Source: Spirodela intermedia (lineage: Eukaryota; Streptophyta; Magnoliopsida; Alismatales; Araceae). From it: a stretch of 64,000 nucleotides of DNA. The stretch spans positions 5,921,501 through 5,985,500 of the forward strand of contig LR746269.1 in NCBI GenBank assembly GCA_902729315.2, in the 5' to 3' direction. Below the pieces are notes generated by a model, which was not told the origin of the DNA, did no database searches, and saw nothing but the letters and a program-made list of their open reading frames with translations. Within the stretch, counting starts at the first letter, position 1. The number at the start of each line of letters is the position of its first letter. A program made the position numbers and the translations under genes. Below are positions 11,866 to 21,203 of this stretch, piece after piece.

Positions 11866-12319
11866 CTCTCTCTCTAAATATATATTATCTATGTATATAA
11901 TGTTCAGGGGCATGCATGATATCTGATGTTGCTTGGTTTATTTGGGTGTATGTTACTCGTTTCTCAGTGTGGGTTTAAGATGTTTACGAGGACTGCTGCT
12001 CGGAGGCTTTTCACAAACGTCAGATTGAAGAGGTAACGGGCAGGGTGGTTGCGGACGATTGGGCTCCTTCTCATGGCATATTTTCGAGTGATATGAATAT
12101 GTGGCCTCTCCTGCTGGCCGATCTCTATCCAGGTGGTGCTTCGACGTTGAGCTGGTGTACTTGTGCAAGCACTTGAAGATCCCGATGATCGAGATCTCCG
12201 TCAGCTGGTCGGAGATCCCGGGCTCGAAGATCCGGTTGACCAGCATCCTGCACATGCTGTTCGAGCTCGTGCTCATCCGCGTGGGCTACGGGCTCGGCAT
12301 CTGGAAGATCCGACCGTGA
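8322..12319 (+). CDS. ALG5: Dolichyl-phosphate beta-glucosyltransferase
   Basis: Predicted 343 aa from 11 exons: 8322-8384, 8479-8549, 8645-8702, 9965-10071, 10817-10862, 10962-11096, 11310-11399, 11514-11639, 11718-11801, 11968-12032, 12133-12319. All phases agree. This ER enzyme moves glucose from UDP-glucose to dolichyl phosphate, the donor for the last steps of N-glycan precursor assembly. A hydrophobic N-terminal anchor (about 11-37) precedes a GT-2 (GT-A) domain with SLIVPAFNEE, VDDGST (119-124) and LDADG (173-177), followed by the family block RKWYRNFLMKGFH and CGFKMF. Length matches plant ALG5. The first donor (TTG/GTCAGC) is weak. Introns 3 and 4 are long (about 1.26 and 0.75 kb), and intron 9 opens with a 70-bp CT tract. 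The 3' end converges on the ENTH gene. Confidence 0.93.
11803..11873 (+). repeat. (CT)n microsatellite in ALG5 intron 9
   Basis: Near-perfect CT tract starting right after the exon 9 donor, interrupted by TTTCTG near its 3' end. Confidence 0.9.
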
Positions 12320-12667
12320 GAGGTCTTCTCACGGCCAGATCCATGAACACCGAGCTGGGCAGATCCATGGAGGAACCATTTTGGGACTTATAACATGTTA
12401 CACTGACCTTTTGTGGACCAGATCAGGTGCCGGCACACACACACACACACTGATCGATGCTTTGAAGGTGGTGGTATCGGGAGGTTGTGGGCGATGGAGC
12501 AGGATCAGTTCGAAAGGATTCGAGACGAGGCGTCTTGATGATCGTTCTGTTCCACACAGGCACACACACCACACGCACACACGCGCACAGTAGCTGGCTA
12601 TCTAGCTGGCTGGTAGTCGCAGCAGCGGCTTGGTTCCCGTGAGACATGGGAGGGAGGGAGGGAGGTG
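12320..12667. other. Convergent intergenic region, ALG5 and ENTH gene
   Basis: Shared 3' space of two convergent genes, including (AC)n patches at about 12433-12450 and 12557-12590. Only low-complexity reading frames were seen. The 3' UTRs probably abut or overlap. Confidence 0.5.
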
Positions 12668-13968
12668 CTAGGTTTGGCCGAAGATCAGCGACTCCGTTCC
12701 ACGATGGTTCTCCACGAAGCTGAAGGGGTGGTCGCCTCGCCGAGGCTCCGCCACGCCGCCGCCGCCGCGGTGGCGGAGGAGTGGCCGGGATTCTTCCAAG
12801 GGAGCGCCTCGGCCGGAGATTGCGCTTTCCTTGCTGCCGTTCAGAATGATCTTCCCGACGTCGTTCTCCTTCCCGGGGAAGAATGGCTTCGCCTTAGCTT
12901 CCGGTCTCTTGCCGATCTGCGCTTCGGCCGATGGGTTTGCGTTCTCCTTCTGGTCGATCTTCCCGGCTGGTTCGACGAGCAGGGAGTTGCTCCGCCGGCA
13001 AGATTCCGGCGGCATCCGCCACTCGCTGGAATCTATTGGAGCTGACGATATGCGATCGAATCTCCCGAAACCTTGGATCCCGCGAGAGAGCTTGCGGGCT
13101 CGGTCCCTCTCCTCGCGGAGGAGAGGCCCCTTCTCCAGCAGCTTCAGCACCCTCTCCGATTTGTTCCTCACGGCCAGCCCCCAGTTGAACCTGCCGGTGA
13201 ATGAATCCCAACAGATCCGGAAAATCAGCGGCAGAATCCCGAGGACAACCAACCATGGAGTCGAAGATCAGCGCGACGCACCCTCTCTCGTCGACGTGCT
13301 CGAAGCTCTGGATCTCCGTGATGGCGACTGTGTCCGACTGGAACTCCTCGGCGATGCTGGCCGGCCCGTGCGTCAAGAGGTGCTCCAGCAGTATCAGCGA
13401 ATTGTACGCCTCCCTCCAGTGCGCCCTATCGAATCTTCCCAACCTGCAGAATTCTCCGCGATCATCACCATCACAGAGCACCAGCATGACCATTCTTCCG
13501 ATCCATCTTTCATTTCAGGGAACACAGGCGACAGTGCGGTGTGTATGTGTTTTGGGGGGGAAGGAGAACATATCAGATCAGATCAGGCCAGAGGAGGCTC
13601 AGGCTTACCTCGCGTGGAGAATGTCGACGATCCTCCAATAATCCTCGAGCTCGAAGGCTGCTCTGGATATCTTGCCCATCGTGCGGGTGTCCGGCGCCGC
13701 GGGATTCCCCTCCGTCACCTCCTCCGCCAACCTGGTGAAATCATATCACAGGCAACGTCAAAAAAATCCTTGGCTAAAAGATCACCGGATCGATCCAGCG
13801 GGAGGAGGAAGTCGGAGGCTACAGCTGAGTGGGGGTGACATCTGTGAGGACCAGCCGGGCGATCCTGATCTTCTCCCTCAAGAAGAAGGACGCCTGCTTC
13901 TTCAGCTCCACGAACAGCGGCACCACCATGTTTCCACCGCCGCCGCCAGCGCTCACCAGAGTCGACAT
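12668..13968 (-). CDS. ENTH/epsin-like domain protein
   Basis: Predicted 317 aa from four exons read on the minus strand: 13968-13823, 13731-13609, 13443-13282, 13190-12668. Phases agree at all junctions. The N-terminus carries an ENTH fold: an LKKQASFFLREKI helix, then TRTMGKISRAAFELEDYWRI, WREAYNSLILLEHLLTHGP and ERVLKLLEKGPLLREERDRA. ENTH domains bind phosphoinositides and act in clathrin-linked vesicle budding. The short tail (about 190-317) is Pro/Lys/Glu-rich and I see no DPW or clathrin-box motifs, so this is the short plant ENTH class (At1g08670-like), not a full epsin. The start ATG at 13968 is followed by a Gly-rich stretch and a second in-frame Met at residue 14. Confidence 0.88.
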
Positions 13969-14862
13969 CCTCGCTGACGCCGCCGGAAAAACTCCCTAAA
14001 TACCACAAACGCCGTCGTTCCCACTGGAAGAGAAAGAGGAGGAGGTCGGCACCTGCTCCACCATAGAGACCTTGCAACAACTACACATCTTCCGTACTGA
14101 CCTCAGAGAGAGCGGCGCCGCGAAAGGGATGGCCAGAAGAATCAACGCAACTCAGTCCACGGCCGCCACCGTCCACCGGATGATGACGACGGAGAGATGG
14201 GGACCTTCGACACCAAGCTCCCCGTCCAACTGCACTCACCCTGACTAAGCGAAAGTGCGGTGATTTGAAATTTGAAAGCGACGACGAATGCCGACAGAGA
14301 CCGTTGCCTACCCGCTGGCCGTCCAATAACCCGAACAGTATCCGATACACTAATGGGCTGGGTCTATAACATGCGCCTCGGTCAACCAGCCTACTCTTTC
14401 TCTCTCTCTCTCTCTCTCTCTAAATATGTGCCTGTATATTAGGTGGCATTTAATACGGTCGGGGGTGGGGCGGTCGGGAGGAGGCTCTTGGTTTCTGGCA
14501 GCGGAATCGTCTTCTTCGTCGTCGTCGTAGTAGTCTCCTCACAAACGGCGCGTGATATCTGTCTCCCGCAGGAAGGGGAGGCCGGGGGGTTCCTGTTGGT
14601 CTCCGGAGGCCTCGTGATGGCGGTGGATCTGCGGCGGGGAACAAGGAAAACGGGCGGCTCGTTAACGCTATTCCCCACCTCACCTCACCTCACCGTTCTT
14701 GTTTATTCCCCCTCCACGAACCCACTGACATAGATGAGGGCAATGGAGAGAGAGAGAGGGACGATCCATCCTGCCATGACCGTTCCCCCAACGAGCTCGA
14801 CAATGGTGTACATTATTTTTCCTCATTCCCCCGTCGCCGCAGGAATCTGCACCACCCGGTCA

Positions 14863-14901
<39 letters not shown>

Positions 14902-15362
14902 GGGTGGGGGGGTGAAGCTTCCGAAGAGAGTGGGACGTGTTGACAGAGGAGATACGGACTGGGAATTGCGAAAGGGTCAGAAGGGCCAACGAAGTACCTG
15001 AAGAAGAAGAAGAAGACGGGGAAGAAGAAGAGGAGGACGACGACAACGATGGGGAAGAAGAGGCTTGACTCAGTGTCGGAACGATTTCTAGGCCGGTGAG
15101 GACAACTGAGTCTCCGGGTAGCATGCGACTCGCCGCCGTACGTAATCACCACATAAATGACGTCCTCCCTCCTGAACAATGTTATTCCTACCCCCCTCTT
15201 AATAGTCCCCTCCCCCCACGTCACCCACGTCCCTTGTCGTCTTCCTCCCGCACCCCCCCCTCACGTGATCGCCTCCGCCGTCATAAATAAAACGGATGTC
15301 GTTGCCTGAGAAACCCCCCCCGCCTTCTCCCTCTCTCTCTCTCCTCCTCTTCTCCTCCGGCA
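13969..15362. other. Intergenic, ENTH and SMR upstream regions
   Basis: GC-rich, with CT (about 14396-14420), GA (14866-14893) and GAA/GAC (15000-15062) patches. Frames here are low complexity or shadows. An ATAAATAAA stretch at 15283-15291 could be the TATA region of the SMR gene. No separate gene is supported. Confidence 0.4.
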
Positions 15363-15860
15363 ATGTCGAATTCAAGTCCCTACGGGCCTGGGGAGGGCTC
15401 CGAGCGTGATCCATCGCTCTCTCAGGGAGAGGAGAAACGTGGAGGAGAGGAGGAGATGAGGAAGGAGGAGGGCAAGAAGATACAAAGTGTAAAAGAAGGT
15501 GACGGAGGAGGTAGAGAGGGGGAGAACCAAGCTCCTCGAGCCGAGGAGTCACGTGAAGCGTCGGGAGGAGGAAGACGACGATATCTCGACGATGATGATG
15601 CTCCCCAGGACCATGACGACGGCGGCAGCGCCGCCGCCGACAACGACGGGTACCTAACGCCGACGTCTCCGCAGCACAGTATCCCCTCCGACCCACCGTG
15701 CCCGCTGGCGCCGAGGAAGAGGAAGTTACGGCCGCGGCGGCGGTGGCAGAAGCTTAAGGTCGGCGATCAGGAACTCCACCGGATCGTCCGGCGGCGCCTC
15801 CACCTCCCCGAGGAAGTCGAGCTACTTCTCTTCCCAGTTGTCAACGATCAAATTGCCTGA
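15363..15860 (+). CDS. SMR: SIAMESE-related cyclin-dependent kinase inhibitor
   Basis: Single exon, 165 aa. The diagnostic SIM/SMR block is at about 95-120: DGYLTPTSPQHSIP, then CPLAPRKRK, matching the family pattern D-G-x-x-T-P-T-S...IP...CP-x-APRK. A basic stretch (RPRRRWQKLK, 123-132) and a hydrophobic-acidic C-terminus (EEVELLLFPV) follow, similar to the cyclin/CDK-contact end of SMRs. SMRs inhibit CDKs to promote endoreduplication or stress-related arrest. The 94-residue N-terminal extension is Glu/Gly/Arg/Asp-rich. Most SMRs are about 80-130 aa, so this is a long member. No intron, as is usual for the family. Confidence 0.82.
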   Translation: MSNSSPYGPGEGSERDPSLSQGEEKRGGEEEMRKEEGKKIQSVKEGDGGGREGENQAPRAEESREASGGGRRRYLDDDDAPQDHDDGGSAAADNDGYLTPTSPQHSIPSDPPCPLAPRKRKLRPRRRWQKLKVGDQELHRIVRRRLHLPEEVELLLFPVVNDQIA

Positions 15861-17735
15861 TGCTCGTCTGATTTCTCTTCCCTTTCCTTCTTTCCTTCCT
15901 TCCTCCGATCTCTGCATCAAGTGACGCGAGTTCCTCGGGGATGATCAAAGGACCGAGGTCTGTGGTCCGCTTGGTCTGGGTGAATCGTCACAGAGAATCC
16001 ACACCGCATTTCTAACGTGGAGTAAGAACAGGTACTACCCAGCATTGGAAAAGCTTCCGGCAGGGATTCTCTGTGACGAATACGAGAGGGGCTTCCATCG
16101 GAGGATTGAATGGCTTCCCCCTTTCGTCATTCTACTGGCCTTCCTCCTTGGCTTTTCTTCTTTTCCATGGCGATGCCGGGAGAATAACTCCCGCGAGGAG
16201 ACAGAACCAGATACCCCCATTCTTCCTCATCCTCGGATTCCCCTTGTGGAGAAGAGGAAGAAGAAGAAGAAAGAGCAAGTCTTCTGTTTTCTCGCCGTCC
16301 TTCTCCTCTTTCTGCATGGTTTCGTGCGAGCAGATTCCATCAAGCGCAGGCCCTCGTGGCGGGCGAGCTTCCTGCATGGATGCGTTCTTCCTCTCTCTCT
16401 CTCTCTATCTATCTCTGCTGGGAAGCTTCTGCGAGTCGGGCAGCTGGCCTTGTTCCTGCCGACACGTGAGCAAACCTGTCGCGGTTAAAGAGAAGGGACA
16501 CGCTGTCGGAAAAAGCCGCCTAAATCCTCCATCGGGTATCGGATCCTAAATTCGGGGCCATCTCGGAATCCCGGGGAATTTCACGATTATACCGCAATCC
16601 AAACGGAGGGAGGGGAGGAATCGGACACGGCCGAGCTCGGTAGGGGGACCACTTTGACTCTCTGATGGGATCCTGACGGTAGGGCGCAGCCTCTGAATCT
16701 GTTGGGCCCACCGGATGGACGGGGATGATCATCGGATCGGGTTCAAGGGCAATAGGGCTGAACATGGGCCCAAAAGATCACAAATACGGGCCTGGGCTTG
16801 GGCCTGATTTCCTAGTTCTGGGCTTCTCCGCCCCAGGACGGCCGCAAAACGCTCGCTCCTGTCTGCATCGATATATATATGGAAAGAGTACCGGACCATT
16901 TATTTATTAGCAAAAGGGGTAAGCAAAAAAAAAAGAATGGAGATGTTAGTGGGCCGAAATGGTTGGGGCTGATCTGGAAAGGCCCTGAATTTTGGGCTGA
17001 CAACCACGGAACTTCTAACACGGGTTTGGAGGCCCATAGATGGGCCCAAAATCTGGGTTGGGCTTTTTAAGGCTCAGACTCGTGGCACGCCATGTGCCTC
17101 CTAATTTATATCATTGTCTATTTTATCGTTTATTGGGCTTGCACTCATCCATAAATACACGGAGAGGCCCCTCCAGATCTCTCTATTAAAATATTAAATA
17201 AAACATTATTGGGAAAATATATTCATATTTTAATACGGAAAAAATGATCGATCTCCAGCTCTCGTGGCCTCTGTGAGAGATGGTGGTCTCTTCGCACATC
17301 TCCTTCTCCACGGCGCATGAACTTGGTTCGCAGAAACGGAGAGTGCATCATCGGATCTAAGATGGGTCCTGATCCGTTTCCTCCCCGGAGAGGTCCCCTC
17401 CGCAGGCTCTGCAAGTCCCATGGGGAAAGCTAAAGCTTCCCCTGCTCCCCTCCTTTTCTTTCTCGGACTCTCCCTCGGGTCTGCTTTCTTTCTCCCTCCC
17501 TCCTCCTCTCCCCCATCAGAGCGACGATTCCCATCTCTCTAATGACTCCCCCCACTCCACGAGGGAAGGAGTAGAGAGAGAGAGAGAAGCCCAGGGTCTC
17601 GCCCTTTTCTCGGGCGCCGGTTAAACAATTCATCCTCTCTCTGGGTTTTTCTCATTGCCGTCTTCCGCCACCGGGTTTCGCTCAAGCTTTTGCCACACTC
17701 TGTCAGACCCCACCTTCCTGTCCTGCGTGCACGTA

Positions 17736-17766
<31 letters not shown>

Positions 17767-17901
17767 ACAGCAAGCCTACTTGCATAGGTCTGTTCTAGTC
17801 TTCCTTGTGACGCACTCTACCAGCTCGTTCTCTCTCTCTCTCTCTCTCATACTTCCCGCATTGACTGTAACATTGGTGGTCACCTTTGTTCTTTCGAAGG
17901 G
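15861..17901. other. Intergenic, SMR 3' region and upstream of the next gene
   Basis: It contains a perfect 16-bp inverted repeat (listed separately), a GAA run (16255-16272) and several GGCCCA/TGGGCC motifs between 16700 and 17070. A palindromic CT/GA-rich leader-like region lies before 17902. Long frames here start at non-ATG codons and have no recognisable domains. Confidence 0.4.
15985..16079. repeat. Perfect 16-bp inverted repeat, 63-bp spacer
   Basis: TCGTCACAGAGAATCC (15985-16000) is the exact reverse complement of 16064-16079. It lies 125-220 bp after the SMR stop codon and could fold in the SMR 3' UTR. Confidence 0.85.
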
Positions 17902-18630
17902 ATGGCTCTGCGGGTGCTGCACAGGTCTTCTTCTTCTTCTTCTTCGATCTTCTCCTCTGACGGCTTCTTTCGGGTGCAGGAAGGGGGGTGGCCGCTCGGG
18001 CTGCGGCGGCTCGGGGTGAGGATCGGCCTGCGGAGGAGCGGAGACCTCTCCGGCTCCATGTCCTTCAGCACCCTCATCTCTGCCTCTCCGACTTCCTCCA
18101 TCGGTTCTTCTTCTTCTTCCTCCGACTCCGATACCCAGGCGGTGAGGAAACGGAGGATCTCTCAGGTTCGCCGCTGCCGCCGTAATCTCACCTACCGCCG
18201 ATGCTAACGCCGCCGTGCGACTCTGCAGTCCTTAGGTTCCTTCTTCCGCGACGGCGGCGCCACCACCCTCGGGAGACTCATGGAGCTCTCCGGCGCGTTC
18301 TTCCGCAGCGGCAGCGGAGAGGGGCAGCCCCCCGCGGGGGGACGCCGCAGGAGGCCCAGGAACTGGCTCCTCCTCCGTCCGTGCACCAGGGCCACCGCCG
18401 CCGTCGCCGCCGGCGACGACGTAGAGCCCGGCGGCGGCGGTGGCAGAACGCCGTCCCTCGGGCACTTCCTACAAGCGGAGAGACGGGCCGGCCGTCGGAG
18501 CCAGGCGGAGCCCTACTCCTCCCTCTACTCCAACGGCGGCGAGGCGGCGAGCCCGGCGGCGGCGCCGCCTGGGAAAAGACGTCGGCTCTCGTGTATGGGA
18601 GTTGTCCTCTGCGGAGACTGCCGGAGATAG
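17902..18630 (+). CDS. Plant-specific protein of unknown function (At3g17950-like)
   Basis: Predicted 221 aa from two exons, 17902-18165 and 18229-18630, with a clean GT-AG intron of 63 bp in phase 0. The N-terminal half has the motifs of a plant-only uncharacterised family: GGWPLGLRRLGVRIGL, SGSMSFSTLISASPTSS, and after the intron SLGSFFRDGGATTLGRLMEL. Then come a basic segment with RPRNWLLLRPC and the block SLGHFLQAERRA. The C-terminus ends CMGVVLCGDCRR. Some family members are labelled transmembrane, but I see no convincing membrane span here. The function is unknown. The family assignment is from recalled motifs, not a search. Confidence 0.68.
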
Positions 18631-19383
18631 AGGGAAGACCGCACCTCCGCCGATAACGCCGGAAGAAAAAAAAAAACACAGGGGCCTGTCACAGATAATA
18701 AAAGATATCACCGGCATTGTCAATTCCAACGAATGCAGAACCCTCCCAGATTCTCGATGCTGGTCTCTTCCTCCTCTGAGACAACCCGCTGTCCCTCGTT
18801 CATCATCTTCTTCATCTTCTTCCTTCAAAATTAGGGTTTGCAAGAACAGAGTGGCAAGCAAACCTGTCCTCTTGGCGGCATGATTCTGACAGTCCGACGC
18901 GGTTATGAGAAGCTGGGGACTCGTGAATTCTTCCCATGGCAGAGCTTCAGAATTCATGTCTAGTGGATCCTTCACCGAAGATGGTCACACAGTGAGCATC
19001 TACACATGGCGCAGCAAGAAAGAGGGCTGTGCCGATCTAATTCTGCTCTCCTCCAGTCACCTCAACTTGATTCTATCACACGGCCATCAATCAGCATGAC
19101 AAGAATGGTTACACACTGAACACATCATTCGATTATATAAATCAAAACTATGCAATATTTTGATGGATCCAGGAAAAATCAGCATGATTAGAAGAAAAAA
19201 AATTAAAGTCGGGAATGGCATTTTTGGGCAGAACAACATGCATCAGGCTAGAGAAAACACCACATACAAGGACTCAGGGAGATGATGGGGATCAAGGAGA
19301 CGATGATTTGACCCGAACGCAGTGGATACAGGAAGGTGCTCAGAGTAACGTTTATCTGAATGAAAATTGCCACAGGATACACT
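18631..19383. other. Intergenic / 3' regions
   Basis: Presumed 3' UTRs of two convergent genes. It contains an AATTAGGGTTTG telo-like sequence near 18829-18840. No gene was seen. Confidence 0.4.
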
Positions 19384-20640
19384 TCACTGAGAAATCTTGC
19401 AAATGTCTTCATAGTCAACGGCAGACAGGACCCTGCCATCGTATATCCCCTTTTCAATCTGGACTTTTGCACAAAATTTATCTGTATTCACCGACAGCAA
19501 CTTCGCATTAGATCCTCTGTAGGCCCCGTTGACGATCCTGACCAGCCCTCCTATCTGCGGTATCACTGTTTCCAGTTCTTCCTGGTCAATCCTCAGGATG
19601 TGCTTCTTCTCCAGCATCTCGATCTCACCCACGTATTTATCTATCACCTTGACTACCACACCCTTCTGCTTGTAGTACCCCTTATCTGCGAGGGCTCTGC
19701 TCATCACCTTCACCACGATGCCCTCACAGAGCCAGTAGTCCTTCCTGTTGCTCCTTTCCTTTGCCTTCTCTTCCTCCTTCATCAACTGGTCCAGTGCGGA
19801 TGATACACCGTTGCTGTTTCCACCGCTCGTCTTTGCTCGCTTGCTGATCTTCTCCCCATCCAATTTATCCAGCTTGTCCCCGAATTGCAGCTTAGAGTCA
19901 TCTGCCAGAACCGGAGTTGCAGGCACGCTACTGCCGGTGGCTGGCTTCGCTGACGTTCCAGCAAGGGAAAATGCGACCTTTCCGGAAGCAGCCGCAGAGG
20001 TTGAAGAACCTTCTGGGTTATCCTGCAACTGAAAGGCTGGAGAATCCGAGGACGGCGCGGGAGACGCGACCGTTCCAGAGGACTGCTGCTGGGCGGACAT
20101 GGCTCGCTCAATCTGGCGCGCGATGAGGCGTTCCTGCTTCTCTTCCTCAACAAGATCAGCAGTGAGACGCTTGTTCTTGAGCCGATCCTTGAAGATAGTC
20201 TCGGAGTCCCGGTCTATGTAGGTCATGAACCAGCCCTTGGGAGTCTCCTCAACCTTGCACTTGCCGATACGGCCGAGGTGCTTGACGAATTCAGTGAGGG
20301 TGGCCCATCGGGTGGAGTTCATGTGGACGTGGTGGCGATCGGCGATGTACTCGTTATAGACAACGGTGGCGGCAACGCGAGAGAAGCGGTGGGCACGGCG
20401 GACGTGGTCGATGAAAGAGGTCTCGAACTCCTCCGAGTAGCCGTCGACGATTCGGGTGGGATTCTGGCCGAAGACCTGCATCTGGCGCTGGTGGCTCTCG
20501 CTCATGCAGTGACACTTGAAGCCATTCTCGTCCCGGCACTGCTTCTGGCACATCTGGCAGTACCATCGCAGCTTCTGCAATCCCTTCGCCTTGATCCGGT
20601 TCGCGATCGCCTTCGGCGTCAAGAAGTCGTTCTTCCCCAT
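19384..20640 (-). CDS. KIN17: DNA/RNA-binding protein KIN17
   Basis: Single-exon gene, 418 aa with the start at the ATG at 20640 (MGKNDFLTPKAIANRIKAKG). Upstream in-frame GTG codons extend the open frame but are unlikely starts. A C2H2 zinc finger has C28, C31, H44 and H50. A winged-helix-like domain (about 52-160) follows, with the block TRWATLTEFVKHLGRIGKC and GWFMTYID. The C-terminal third carries tandem SH3-like/KOW modules (WLCEGIVVKVM, GGLVRIVNGAYRG). KIN17 is a nuclear protein linked to DNA repair, replication and splicing. Plant KIN17 genes are typically intronless and about 410 aa, as here. It is divergent from eIF3i. Confidence 0.95.
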   Translation of the reverse strand: MGKNDFLTPKAIANRIKAKGLQKLRWYCQMCQKQCRDENGFKCHCMSESHQRQMQVFGQNPTRIVDGYSEEFETSFIDHVRRAHRFSRVAATVVYNEYIADRHHVHMNSTRWATLTEFVKHLGRIGKCKVEETPKGWFMTYIDRDSETIFKDRLKNKRLTADLVEEEKQERLIARQIERAMSAQQQSSGTVASPAPSSDSPAFQLQDNPEGSSTSAAASGKVAFSLAGTSAKPATGSSVPATPVLADDSKLQFGDKLDKLDGEKISKRAKTSGGNSNGVSSALDQLMKEEEKAKERSNRKDYWLCEGIVVKVMSRALADKGYYKQKGVVVKVIDKYVGEIEMLEKKHILRIDQEELETVIPQIGGLVRIVNGAYRGSNAKLLSVNTDKFCAKVQIEKGIYDGRVLSAVDYEDICKISQ

Positions 20641-21203
20641 CACCACCAGTCCCCCCCCCCTCCCCCCCCTCTCTCTCTCTCTCTCTACCTACCAATCCCC
20701 CACGCCCCCTCCTTCCCAGCGATTACAGTGGGGGATGGAAACCCTAAATTACACCGTGGAAACCAGGAAGGGGCTGCGAGAGCGCTACCTCGTTGGCTTC
20801 CGCGTGGGCGAAGGAGGCGGCGGCAGTGGCGGAGGCGAGCGGAGGGGGGAGAGGCGACGGCGGTGGTGGAATCGCTTTGGCCGGTGGATGGGGAGAAGGC
20901 GGCGAGATGGAGGGCACCGGCGGCGGAATTGGGTGTAACACAATGGCCTGATCAACGACGAATACCCACTTTCGAAGGCCAGTCTAGAAGAAACCAGACC
21001 AATATGGGCTCCACGGCCCATTAACGCATCCACTATTGGATCGGCTCATTTTCGGTCCTGGCTAGGAAAGGCTCCAAAGAATAGGTATTTCTCCTTCACC
21101 GTCACTTCGGCGCTAGGGTTTCTCCAGGAAGAGGTGCGCTCGCTCTTTTTCACGTCCCGATCGATCTGTAAGGAGGTGGAAGCAGCGACCAGCGGAGGGA
21201 GAA
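20641..21203. promoter_or_regulatory. Divergent promoter between KIN17 and eIF3i
   Basis: 563 bp separate the two start codons. Telo-boxes sit near each gene: AAACCCTAAA at 20739-20748 and CTAGGGTTT at 21113-21121. GGCCCA/TGGGCT motifs lie at about 21006-21020. A pyrimidine tract (20648-20688) reads as GA-rich in the KIN17 leader. No TATA box is obvious on either side, as is usual for plant ribosome-biogenesis and translation genes. Confidence 0.5.

Noticed and set aside
16045-16549. Two overlapping plus-strand frames of ~150 codons
   Set aside because: They begin at non-ATG codons, have hydrophobic and Ser-Leu low-complexity stretches and match nothing I recognise.
18201-18883. Arg/Pro-rich frames overlapping the At3g17950-like gene on both strands
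   Set aside because: GC-rich shadows; only the spliced plus frame carries the conserved family motifs.
20641-20646. Extended KIN17 start at GTG codons upstream of the ATG
   Set aside because: The ATG at 20640 gives the conserved MGKNDFLTPK start; eukaryotic nuclear genes rarely use GTG.
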